This document shows, in pieces, positions 11,366-23,448 of a DNA stretch of 64,000 nucleotides. The position numbers were made by a program, and so were the translations under genes. Position 1 is the stretch's first letter. The number at the start of each line of letters is the position of its first letter. The DNA comes from Anaeramoeba ignava. Lineage: Eukaryota > Metamonada > Anaeramoebidae. The stretch spans positions 1 through 64,000 of the forward strand of contig JAPDFW010000061.1 of NCBI GenBank assembly GCA_028826165.1. The letters run 5' to 3'. The notes beneath the pieces were generated by a model. That model worked only from the letters and a program-made list of their open reading frames with translations, searched no databases and had not been told where the DNA came from.

Positions 11366-11461
11366 AATCAAAATCAAAATTATAATTAAAATCAAAATCA
11401 AAATTAAAATTAAAATTAAAATTCCAAAAATCATTTTTTTCATTTTTTTTCTTTTTCAAAA

Positions 11462-13326
11462 ATGAATGAAATTTTATTTTTTGGAAGAAATAAATATCCA
11501 AAACTTATCAAAAATGAACCAAATTTAATAACAAAACCAATTCAATTTAAATTTGAAAATGAAAATGAAAATGAAAATGAAAATGAAAATGAAAATGAAA
11601 AACAAATTAAACAAATTTCAACAGGTCATTTTGCAACAATTTTCCTTTTTGAAAATGGAAAAGCAATAGAATATTTAAAATATTCAAAACAAAATCCTCA
11701 AAAAATCCAAATTGAAGAAAATATTCAAAAAGTAACTGTTGGTGTTGAAAATGAAGCTATTTTAACAATAGAAGGAAATGTATTTGCTAAAGGAGAATAT
11801 ATTAATCCAAAAAATTCAAATCAATTTATCAATATTTCATCATTAATTGAAGATACAAAATGATAGAATAATTCAAGATATTGTTTCTGGATCTAGTTCA
11901 ATTTATTTATTAACTTCAAATCAAAATGCTTATGGAATTGGTTCAAACGAATATGGTCAACTTGGTTTTGATTCTGAAACACTTCCAAAAACAGAAAAAC
12001 CAGTTTTGATGATGAAAAATGTTTCTAAAATATTTTCAGGAATTTCTTCATTTTATGTTTTTCTTTTAAATTCAAATCAAGAATTATTTGGATGTGGTGA
12101 TAATCGAGTTGGTGAACTTGGATTAGGAGAATCAAGAAAAGAATACTATATCACAGAATTAACCAAAATCCAAAATATTCCAAAAGGCAAAATAATTGAT
12201 ATTCAATGTGGATATTTACATTCAATAATGTTGATTGAAAATGAAAATGAAAATGAAAATGAAAATACAAATGAAAATACAAATCAAAAATCGAAAATAC
12301 AAATGAAAATCAAAATCAAAATCAAAATCAAAATCCAAAAAGAAAACTTTATTCATGTGGAAATTATAAATTTAATGGACTTGTTAAAAATAAGGGTATT
12401 TATGAATTTACTGAAATCAAATCATCTTTATTTAAAAATGATGATAATATTCTTGATTTTTCTGTTGGATATGATCATACTTTGATTTTAACATCCAATT
12501 CAAAATTAATAGGATTTGGAGGTAATCTGTATGGAGAATTAGGAAATGGAGATACAAATGACCAATATATTCCAATTCAAATTGAAATTCCTAAATTAAG
12601 ATTTAATGATAATATTTCCAATTATCATATTTCTTGTGGATATAATAATTCATTTCTTTATTATTCTCTTCCTCCTTCTTTTCCAATCTTGAAGAAGATT
12701 TGATAAAACTATTTGAAAGAAAAGAATTTTGCAATATTTCATTTAAAACCAAAAATGGAGAAATAATTAAAGCTCATAAATTAATATTGAAATATAGATT
12801 AAATCAAAATCAAAATCAAATTGAAAAACTTAAAGAAATTATTTCAAAAAAATCAATTAAAGAATCTAATCAAATATTTGAAATGATTTATTCAAACAAA
12901 ATAATAAATCCAAAATTATATTCAGAAATTAAAGAAATTATAAATTCAAATGAAAAAATTGAAGAAACAATGAAAAGAATTTATTTAAATGAAAATGAAA
13001 ATGAAAAAGATTTTATAATTGAAAGAAAAGAAAAACAATATAAATTTCCTAAATTAATATTAATAATGAGAAGTGAATTATATCGAGGAATGTTTTTATC
13101 TGTAACAAATGATACTTCAAATAAAGTTACAGATTATAGTGAATTAAGTAATGAATCATTTCAAATATTTGAATATTGGATTTATTCAAATCAAATTAAA
13201 GATGAAATTCAAATTACAAAAGAAATCATTGATGAAATTCAAATTGGAATTGATTATTTTCAATTAAATCAAACAAATCCAAATTTATTTGATTTATTAA
13301 TTAAAAAATTTAATATTCAAAATTAA
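11462..13326 (+). pseudogene. RCC1-BTB paralogue broken by three frameshifts
   Basis: A plus-strand copy of the same family, start codon and T-rich leader intact. The frame breaks near 11855 (one extra A in GATACAAAATGATAG against GATACAAATGATAG in a sister copy), near 12290 inside an expanded Asn-Glu/Gln microsatellite, and near 12688 just before the first BTB domain. Pieces 11462-11863, 11847 to about 12290, about 12300-12703 and 12700-13326 together rebuild the whole RCC1-BTB-BTB protein. The Asn-Glu tract near residue 35 has about seven units against three or four in the other copies. Confidence 0.8.
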
Positions 13327-13505
13327 AATTAAAATTAGAATTAAAATTCAAATCAAAATTAAAATTAAAATTAAAATTATTTATAAAATTAAAATTAAAA
13401 TCAAAATTAAAATTAAAATTAAAATTAAAATCAAAATTAAAATTAAAATTAGAATTAAAATTCAAATCAAAATTAAAATTAAAATTAAAATTAAAATTAA
13501 AAAAT
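13327..13505. repeat. Hexanucleotide array (AAAATT)n
   Basis: AAAATT/AAAATC hexamers filling the gap between two convergent genes, the RCC1-BTB copy (plus) and ATG2 (minus). Confidence 0.95.
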
Positions 13506-13523
13506 TCAAAAATAGTTTATTTT

Positions 13524-16500
13524 TCATTTCTCTTTTTTTTTATATTTATCTTTTCGTTCTTCTTTTCTTTTTGGATCTAAATAATCAATTGTATCATTTA
13601 TTTTCTCATGAATTTTTTTGAGACCTTGTTTTGAAAAATTACCAATTTTTTTAAGAAAATAATTTTTATGGTTTTTTGATTGAGAAGAATTTTTAGGATC
13701 ATTTCGAACAATTTGGAAACCTTCATCAATTTCTTGAATAATTCCATCCATTTCATGATCTTGTTGTTGATTTTCAGAAATTGAATCTCCACTTATCATA
13801 TCAATTGTAGTTTCTGAAGTGTTTATAATTGCTTTTCCTGAACGAAGTCCTTCAATCAAAATTACTTTAGTAAGTGAATTGATTCCATCCCAAACTCCTG
13901 ATAAAACACTTCCTCCTGAATTGTATGAATCGATTGGTTTTGTGATTAGTTCTTTCATTCCTTTCCCAATGTTTTTGAATGAATTTAAACCAGGAAGTGA
14001 GCCTGCGATTGATAGAATTTGTTTTTTAGTCATTATCGCTTTCAAATAATAATTTTGGAAAGTTTCCATAACTTGATCAAATCCATTTTTCTATTTCAAA
14101 TATTATTTTTTTAAAATTTTTAATTTTTAATTTGATTTGATTTAATCATTTCATGTTTTTGGAAATTTTTTAAATTTTTTTTTTCTTAAGTTTTACACCA
14201 ATCATCTTTAATTTTGGCATTTGTAAATGTATTCGATCAATCTTTGCATGCAAACTTTTTGGAAGAGGATAAGTAATACTAATCTCAAATTCCAGAAATC
14301 CAATCAAAATTTTTTCTTGAAGGAAATTAATTTTAATTTTTTTTTTTTGGAATAAATTTAATAAAAACAAGAATAACTTACGAAAAAAAGGAGGAGGAAT
14401 TTTCACAGTTTCTAATGTTCTTTTGTAAAAAGGAGGGAAATAAGAAAAGAAACGGGAAAGAAAGTACAAAGTGCGAATATCCAAATTAATTCTTAAAGGA
14501 GAAATAACAGCATCCAAAAGAAGTTCATCAGTTCCTTTTATAAGTTTTTCGGTGTCAAATAAAGGATCAATAATTTCAAAAAAAATGTGAGCCATTGGTT
14601 TAAGTACATCTTTTGGTTTTTTGTGTTTTGACATATAAGAAAGAATATTCAAATAGACACTTGAGGAAACATGATCTTGAATCAAGACTTTTCCAATTAC
14701 AGCATCAAGAATAACTTTTCTTAGTGGTTTTTTTTGAAACAAAAGTAAGTTTATTGTTGTATTTTCTATCATAATTTCGATATAATCTTCACGATTAGTT
14801 TTTTCTTGATTTTCTTCAATTTTTATATTTTCATTCATTACTTTTTCTTCTCTTTTTGTTTCCACTTTGAAGATGTTTTCATTTGCTTCCAAATTATTCA
14901 TCTCAATGTTTTTTTGTGATTGATTTAAATCCGAAATATAATTTTTTTCCAACTCAATTTGTGTTTCAATTTCCTCCAAATTTTCTTTTTCAATTTTGAT
15001 TATTTTTTCTAATGGGAAATCCAATCCATCAAAAATTTTCAAATTTGCTGATAATTTTTCAAAACGGATCACAATATTTGCTTTCAAAACCAAAAACTTT
15101 AATTGTAAATATTCCTGGTGATCTCTTTTGTTTTGACTTATTCTTCTTTTTTCATTTTCTTCTATCATTTTCTTCTTTTTTTCATTCATCCAATTTTGGG
15201 GATGATTCAAATATTCAGAATCCTGAATCGTTATTTCTTTTCGGGATAAAGAATTTTCCCATTTCACTGAGAACTTTTCGTTTTTTTGTGTTTTGATTTC
15301 TGCACTTTTTATTAATTTAATTGAATCATTGATCAGATTTCTTGAATTATCCATTTCATAAAATGAAGATATGTTTGGAAACAAATTTCCTTTTTGAGAA
15401 GATTTTGGATTTTCGTTTTGATTTGAATTTTTGACAAAATTTGGAATTGAAATGATTTGTTCGTGAAATTCAGGAATTTCTTTGCGATATTTTTCTGGGA
15501 TATCTAATAAATAATTAATATGATTAATAATATCCAAAAAAGCAAAAAATGAATCACATCGAAATTTTGCATGTAAATCATTGTTATTAATAGAAATTAT
15601 TATTTGATTTTGATTTTGATTTTGATTTGAATTTTGATTTTGATTTTGATTTTCATTTGAATTTTGTGATTTAATCTCAATTTGACTAAATAAATGTTTC
15701 CCATGTATTATTTCCACAAAATATGGTTTTATTCCTTTAGTTTTCTCTGACCAATGATTTTGATAGTCTGTTAATTTGACACTTAAATTAGATACTTTCA
15801 AATTCATTAATGAATTGAGAGAAGAACTTGTTTTTTGTTGAATCAGTGAAATTTCTCGAACTGAAATAACTAATGCTGCAGGAAGTGTTATTGGGAAATA
15901 TTCAACAACAAAATTTTTTTGAAAAATATTTAGATGCATGATTTTTTGATTTGTAGTTTTCATTTCAATTTTGGATTCTTTTTTTTCTGAGATTGATTGT
16001 TGAGTAAATGAAGGGATCATGTAACTCAATCTTGTTATTATGTCTGTTGATACAACATGAGAGTATTTGATATTCTGCATTTTAAGTTCAATTATTGTTT
16101 CTGAAATGATATTTGTGTTTGTTAATAGATTTAGACTTTCGTTTTGAATGAAAAGGAAAGATAAAATTGGTTTTTTTGAATTTGAATGTGAAATTCTTTT
16201 TGATAGAATTTTGGATGTAATCATTTTTTCTGGATTCCAACAATCATTATAAACATCAATCAATGAAAAATCATCACATTTCAAATAGATATACATACAA
16301 TTTTCATTATAAATATTTGGTATAAAAATGAAATTAATTTTATCAATAGAAAACTTGAATGAATGATTTGCAGGAATTAGCACATTTGGAATTTGTTCAT
16401 TTTCATATTGCTCAATAGAAATGAGTATTTTTGTAATATTGATTTCCATTTCAAAAGGTGTTTCTTGTAATGTTATTATTTTTTCTTTCTGGTTTTGTTC

Positions 16501-19326
16501 TATTAAATTTTTTGTTTCTTCCATTTTTTGTATTTTTTTTGTAATTTCCAAACTAAAAAGAAATAAATTATTAATCAATTCGTGTGTGAGATTGAAATTT
16601 ATCTTTTCAATATTAACTGAGAGCTTTTGTTTTGGTAATTCAGAAAGTTTTTCATGGAAGTTAGAAATTTGATTGATATTATTAAACGGTAAAAATGGAT
16701 ATTTTCCAATATAATTATTATTTTCAATTTGAACAAAATTGGCTTCATTGAATTCAAAATTTGTGGAGCGATCTAGTTTCATTTCCAAAAAGGGATTTGA
16801 ATTTTCTAAAGAGTTTAAAATCTGAAAGAATGCTTCAGGAAAATCTTTTTTGTTGGGATTATCATTTTGTGATTTAAGTATTGTATCTAATTCCTTAAAA
16901 TCAATAATTATATTTTTTGAAATGTCTTCTGATGCAATTCTGAATTTTGTCAGATTTATTATTAACTCCATATCAATTGAATTAATTGCAAATGAAAATG
17001 AAATATCAAAGATATTTGAATTAAAGGAAGTTATTTGAGCATTTTTTTCTTCTGATTGTATTTTTGATTTTGATTTTGATTTTGGAATATTATCAATTTT
17101 CAAGGTGTTATAAAACTCATAAAAACGAATTAGAGTTTCTAAATCAATCATTGTAATAATATTTTTTGTTGTAAATTCCAATTTTCTTTTTTTGTTGGTT
17201 TCGTCCATATGAATTTCAATATCTTTAGAGAAATTTTTTGGATCGTTTGCAAAATGTAATATAGTATTAACATTTGTTTTTTGGTTTTCTTTATCCATAA
17301 CAAATTCTTGGAGAGAGAAATTAGTAATATTAAATTTGAGAATTGATTCTTGTGATTTTTCGAATGTTAAGAGAAAATCAAGCATTTGAATTTGCAAAAA
17401 AGATTGAGTATTTTCAGGTAAATTCTAATTATAATTAAAAATAATAAATTAATTTAATTTAATATTTAATATTTAATTTAATATTTAATTTTGTAATAGC
17501 AAACATTCTCAAGAAATAAATTCTCTTTCCCAGAATCCTGATAAAATAATCTTAGAGTACATTTTTTAATACTAAATTCAAATAAAGATTCAATTTTCTT
17601 CTTTTTGTTTAAATCATAAATTGATTCCATTAATTTTTCCTTTTTTTCCATTTCTGGTTGATGGAGATCTGAAAAAGTATTTTTGAAATGAACAAATGAT
17701 TTAGAAAGTTCTTTTATGGTTTGTTTTTGTTCTTTGATTTGATCTTTGACAATAATTTGATTTATTTTTTGAGCTACTTTTTTATTTTCTATTTTTTCAG
17801 TTAAAACAACAGATTCTGTAAAGCTTTTAAACATTTCATCATCAATATCATCATCAATATCAATATCATTATCATTAATATCATTATCAAAATCATTATC
17901 AAAATCATTAAAATTATGATTTTCTTTATTATTTTCATATTTATGATTTTCTGCTATTTCTTGTCTTGTATTTAATAACTTCAAAAAACAATTTAATTGA
18001 ACAGGATCAGTTTTTAATTCAATTTCTCCAAGTTTTATTTGAAAATGATTTGGAAGTTTTTCTGTTTCTTTGTTTTGTTTTTTCATCTGTTCAATTTGGG
18101 ATGGATTTCTTTGATCTTGAATAATTTGAATTTGGATTTCTTTTTCATTTGTAAATAAGATGGATTTCTTTTTATTTTCATTATCATTATTAGAAAATTC
18201 CGAAGAAATCTGAATGAAGAAATGAATAAGAAAAATGAATAAATAAATAAATGAATTCAAGAAATAAATAAATTTGTTACTTTTAAATGATTTATTGTGA
18301 TATTTTTGGAAAGTGAGTTTTTAATTAATAATAAATCTGAATTTTCATAAGATTGACTAGAATTATTTTCATCGAATTCTGAAACAAGAATAAATTCATC
18401 ATCATCATCTTCGTCTTCATCATCAATATCACTCATACTATTTGAATCATTTGAATCATTTAAATCATTTAAATCAATAAAATTCTTCATATCATTAGAA
18501 TTATCAATATTTTTTTTATCTTTTAATTTTAATGATGAAAATATTTCAGATGAAATTTTTGATTGTTTAAAAGATATTTTATCAAGTTCAATTTTGTAAG
18601 TAGCATTATTTTCTTCAGGAATTTCGAGAATAAGAATCACATTTGTAATATTTATTTCGAGATTATTTAAAATATTCTCGATTGCTTTCTTAATTATTCC
18701 TTGGTTTTCTTCTTGTGGAATTTCTACTTTTTTCACTTCTTCTTTTGGAATTGTTTCAGATGCTTTTTGTTTATATATTTTTTTTTCTTCATATATTAAT
18801 TGTTTTTTTTTTTTGGATCTTAATTTAATATTAAATAATTTTTACATGTAAATTGTTTAATGAATTGACATTTTATAACTATATTATTAATTTCTACTAA
18901 ACAAGAAGAAAGAGAGTAAGGAATTGAAACTTGAAGCATTTGAATTGATCCAGAAACGAATTTGAAAGGTAAATCAAAATCATTTAAATGTTGGTTGATT
19001 TTCTTTTTTTTTTAATTTATTAATTAATTAATTTATTTATATTTATTTATTAATTTATTAATTTATTAAATTATTTATTTATTAATTTATTAATTTATTT
19101 ATATTTATTTATTTCAACAGCGAATAGATATTTTGTTTACAATTGGAGAAAAAAGAAGTTTTTCCAATTTAACACTTATATTTTTAGTTCCTAAACTTGG
19201 GGAACAATTTTCTGCATTAAATCCAGATAAAACATATTCTCCCAAAACTTTAGAAAGAATATAAGCTATAATTCGATTTGGAGATTTTAAAATTTTATTA
19301 TTAACAAAATTCTTTAAATGTTGCAT
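13524..19326 (-). CDS. ATG2: Autophagy-related protein 2 (lipid-transfer bridge), seven exons
   Basis: Exons on the minus strand: 19326-19141, 19002-18846, 18762-18281, 18209-17505, 17424-14382, 14315-14197, 14090-13524. All phases agree, giving 1752 codons, normal for ATG2. The N-terminus is a chorein domain (IIAYILSKVLGEYVLSGF, then FKFVSGSIQMLQVSIPYS). The middle is a long beta-rich groove with acidic linkers. The C-terminus carries the ATG2 CAD signature (SPLRINLDIRTLYFLSRFF) and the conserved tail (SLPGLNSFKNIGKGMKELITKPIDSY, read in pieces). ATG2 moves phospholipids from ER to the growing phagophore with ATG9 and WIPI proteins. Introns are 66-138 bp, small for this window. The donor of intron 4 (GTTTGC at 17504) is weak and could be misplaced. 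The family call is firm; the third exon start is the least certain junction. Confidence 0.88.
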
Positions 19327-19400
19327 AAAAAGAATAAAAAAAAAAGAATAAAAATAAAAAGAAAAAGAAAAAGGAAAAAAATGAAAATTAAAAAACGGAA
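19327..19400 (-). promoter_or_regulatory. T-rich upstream element of ATG2
   Basis: On the minus strand the 5' flank reads TTTTCATTTTTTTCC about 55 bp before the ATG, then T-runs broken by C. Same class of element as before most genes here. Confidence 0.4.
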
Positions 19401-19560
19401 AAATTATTTTATTTTTCTCCTTTTGTTTTTTTAATTTTTTAATTTTTCATTTTTCATTTTTCCTTTTTCTTTTTTTTGCTTTTATTTTCTTTTTTTTTTT
19501 CCACAATTTTTTAATTACTTTCTCTTTTTGTTTAGTCATTTCTTTTTGTTGTAATTTCTT

Positions 19561-22500
19561 ATGGAAACTGTACAAAATTTTCAATTTATTCTCACTAAAG
19601 AAGAATCACAACTTTTATTTCAAGTCGAAAATCAAACAAGAAAAATTGTTCCTTCACGTTCTAAAAGTTCACCACCTGCTTTATTTGAAAAAGTATTTTT
19701 ACTTCTTTCTTTTTTTTAAACAATTTTGATCATTTAAAAAAAAAAAAAAAAGAAAAATTATCATTTTTGATATTCCAATAAAAAATTTGTTTCAAAATTA
19801 AAATTACAATTCATTTATAATATTAATATTAAAATTACAATTCATTTATAAAATTAAAATTACAATTAAAATTAAAATTAAAATTACAATTAAAATTAAA
19901 ATTAATATTAAAATTATTTATAATATTAAAATTAAAATTAAATTTAAAATTAAAATTAAAATTAATATTAATATTAAAATTAAAAATAAAATTTAAATTT
20001 AAAATTACAATTAAATTTAAAATAAAATTCATTTATAATATCAAAATTAATATTAAAATTAAAATTACAATTTAAAATTAAATTAAAATTTATAAAATTA
20101 AAATTACTATTAAAATTAAAATTAAAATTAAAATTAAAATTAAAATTACAATCAAAATTAAAATTAAAATTACAATTAAAATTCATATTAAAATTAAAAT
20201 TACAATTCATTTATAATATTAAAATTAAAATTAAAATTTAAAATTAAAAATTAAAATTAAAATTAAAATTAAATATTAATATTAATATTAAAATTCATTT
20301 ATAATATCAAAATTAAAATTAAAATTAAAAAATTAAAATTAAAATTAAAATTAAAATTAAAATTAAAAATTAAAATTAAAAATTAAAATTCTACAATATC
20401 AAAAATTAAAATTAAAAATTAAAATTAAAATTAAAATTAAAATTAAAATTAAAATTAAAATTAATATTAAAATTAAAATTAAAATTAAAATTAATATTAA
20501 AATTAAAATTAAAAATTAAAATTAAAATTAAAAATTAAAATTAAAATTAAAATTAATATTAAAATTAATATTAAAATTAAAATTAAAATTAATATTAAAA
20601 TTAAAATTACAATTCATTTATAATATTAAAATTAAAATTAAAATTAAAATTAAAATTAAAATTAATATTAAAATTAAAATTAAAATTAAAATTAAAATTA
20701 CAATTCATTTATAAAATTAAAATTAAAATAAAATTAAAATTAATATTACAATTCATTTATAAAATTAAAATTACAATTCATTTATAAAATTAAAATTAAA
20801 ATTAAAATTAAAATTAATTTCTTCACATTTTTTTAGAGAGAACTTCTAACTCCTTCAAAATCTATACAGGATTTATATAATCCTTTATATATTAATTTTT
20901 ATTATTCTAAATTTCCAAATCCAAGATATTTACCTCCTTTAAATCCTCATTTTTATCGAATGGGAGAAAATCATTGTAATTATTTATTTTATTATTTAAA
21001 AAATTGAATAAATTTTTTTTTTGATAATTTCCTTTTACAAAAAAAAATGCTCATTAATAAATAATTATTTTTTATTATAAATTTTTAGTTTCTCAAATTT
21101 GTAAATCACTTATTAAATTTTCTAAAAATTATAAAATTGAAGAAAAAAGTAATGAAAATGAATCAAGTGAAAATGAATCAAGTGAAAATGAATCAAGTGA
21201 AAATGAATTAAATGAAAATGAATTAAATGAAAATCAATTAAATGAAAATGAATTAAATGAATTAAATGAATTAAATGAAAATCAATTAAATGAAAATCAA
21301 TTAAATGAAAATGAATTAAATGAAAATGAATTAAATGAATTAAATGAATTAAATGAATTAAATGAATTAAATGAAAATGAATTAAATGAAAATGAATTAA
21401 ATGAAAATCAAGTACAAATTGAACAAATTAAAGAAAATGAAAATTTATTTATTGGGAATCAAGAAACTGATCCAAATTTAATCATTGGAAATGGAAACCA
21501 AAATCCAAACATACAGTTCGATTATTCAACTAATGCATACCAATATCCATATTTAAATGATCATGATCCAAACTCAATGAATTTCAATACACAATTTCCA
21601 ATTGATTATCCTTCTCAAATAAATGGATTTCCTGATTCTCAATATTTAACAGAAAATCCTTTATATGATTTTCCTTTTTCACCAAATGGAATGACACCAA
21701 ATCAATTACCCAATTTAACACAACCAATGAATTTTGTAAATCCAGCGAATTTTATGCCAAATAATCCTCAATTTCAAAATCCTATTTTCCCACTTCCAAA
21801 TTTAGAAAAATTAAATGAACTTCTAAAAAATCTTGAAAGTACAAATGATTCCAATCAAAATTCAATTGTGGAGGAAATGATTTTATTATTAAAGGACAAT
21901 GTTTCTCGTTATGCAAATGATCGTCAAGGAACTTATATTTTACAACAACTTGTTACTAAATGTACTGAAGAACAATTTGAAACTATTTTCCAAGAAGTTT
22001 CTTCAGATCTTAGTCAACTTTTAGTTCAACAATTTGGGAAATTTTTTATTTCCCAGTGTCTTTCTTATTTTCCTCAACAAGTTAATCAAGCTTTTCCTAA
22101 TTTTCATGAAGAAATTTTGAAGTTATCAGAAAATCAACAAGGATGCAGAATTATTCAAGAATTATTTAAAAATCAAAAGATTATTTTACAATTTGTAATT
22201 ATGAATTTTAATTTTAATATTTATTTTAATATTTTAATATTTATTTTAATATTTATTTTAATATTTATTTTAAATTTTAATATTTATTTTATTTAAATTT
22301 AATTAGCCTCAATCAGTTAATATTTTAATAGAACGAATTGAAACATTAATTTCTAATACTTATGGAAATTATGTTATTCAAAGAATTGTTGAAAAAGGAT
22401 CTCCAGAACATCGTAATAAAATTATTGATCATGTATCTCAAAACATAAAGGAATATAGTAAAAATAAATGTGCTTCTCATGTTGTTGAAAAATGTATTGA

Positions 22501-23061
22501 ATTTGGAAATCAAAAACAACTTGAAGATATATTCAATTCACTTTATAAAACTGAGTAAATTATAATTTTAATTTTAATTTTAAATTTTAATTTTAATTTT
22601 AATTTTATATTTAATTTTAATTTTAATTGAATTTTAATTTTAATTTTAATTTTAATTTTAATTTTATATTTAATTTTAATTTTTAATTTTAATTTTAATT
22701 TTATAAATGAATTTTAATTTTTAATTTAAAAAGTGATATTAGAGATCTTATTACAGATCAATATGGTAATTATGTTGTTCAAAAATTAGCAACAAGATTA
22801 GAAGGAGATCATTTTGATTTACTTAAACAAATTTTTCAAAATAACATTAATGAATTTTCAAAGAATCGATTTGCAAAACATATAATAAAAGTGATGTATG
22901 AAAAAAAAAATCCAAAATCATTTGAAAACACAATTGAAAAACCAAATGAAAATCTAAATGGAATCAAAATTATTCCAAAAAAAGAAAATTTAAATGATAA
23001 TAGAAATGATAATAGAAATGATAACAGAAATGATAAAAGAATTGAAAAAAGAACAAATTAA
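19561..23061 (+). CDS. Pumilio/PUF RNA-binding protein, five exons
   Basis: Exons 19561-19692, 20837-20975, 21089-22194, 22307-22554 and 22734-23061 join in phase to 650 residues. The N-terminal part has the short SRSKSSPPALFEK peptide and a low-complexity NENELNENEL tract (about 105-195). The PUF domain fills the C-terminal 300 residues: repeat cores NDRQGTYILQ, QQFGKFFISQ, NQQGCRIIQ, NTYGNYVIQ, NKCASHVVE, DQYGNYVVQ and a last NRFAKHII. PUF proteins bind 3' UTRs and repress or destabilise mRNAs. The last four canonical repeats carry C-R-Q, N-Y-Q, S-H-E and N-Y-Q, the residues that read A, U, G and U, so a UGUA core is predicted. Fewer than eight canonical repeats are recognisable. The tail is Asn-Asp-Arg repeats. 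Confidence 0.9.
19797..20820. repeat. Degenerate (AAAATT)n array filling Pumilio intron 1
   Basis: Intron 1 (19693-20836, 1144 bp) is nearly all AAAATT hexamers, broken by AATATT variants and a recurring TACAATTCATTTATAA block. The other Pumilio introns are 112-179 bp and hold short pieces of similar sequence. Confidence 0.9.
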
Positions 23062-23448
23062 TTTAAAAAAATTTTTTCCGATTTTAATTTTTCATTTTCA
23101 ATTTTAATTTTCATTTTAATTTTCAATTTTCAATTTTCAATTAATTTCTATTTGGATTAAATTTAAAAATTCAATTTAAAAAATAAAATCATTTTTCCAA
23201 AAATTAAAATTAAAAAAAAATAAAATAAAAAGAATTTTTTTGATTTGAAAATTTGTTTTAATGAATTGAGTAAAAAATTTTAATTCTGATTTTTTTTTTT
23301 GAGTTGAATTTTGTGTTCTTCAAATCAAAAGAAAACAACTTGATTTTTTGTTTGAATTTTTCAAAGAAAGAAAATTGAAGAAAAAAAAAAGTAAAACGAA
23401 CCAAAAAAAAAAAAAAGTGAAAAGTAAAAAAAAAACGGTAAAAGTAAT
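23062..23448. other. Convergent spacer between Pumilio and ARPC3
   Basis: About 390 bp of A/T-rich sequence with CAATTTTCAATTTT repeats (23095-23145) and poly-A runs (23385-23440). It should contain both 3' ends; no polyadenylation signal can be singled out in such a composition. Confidence 0.5.
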
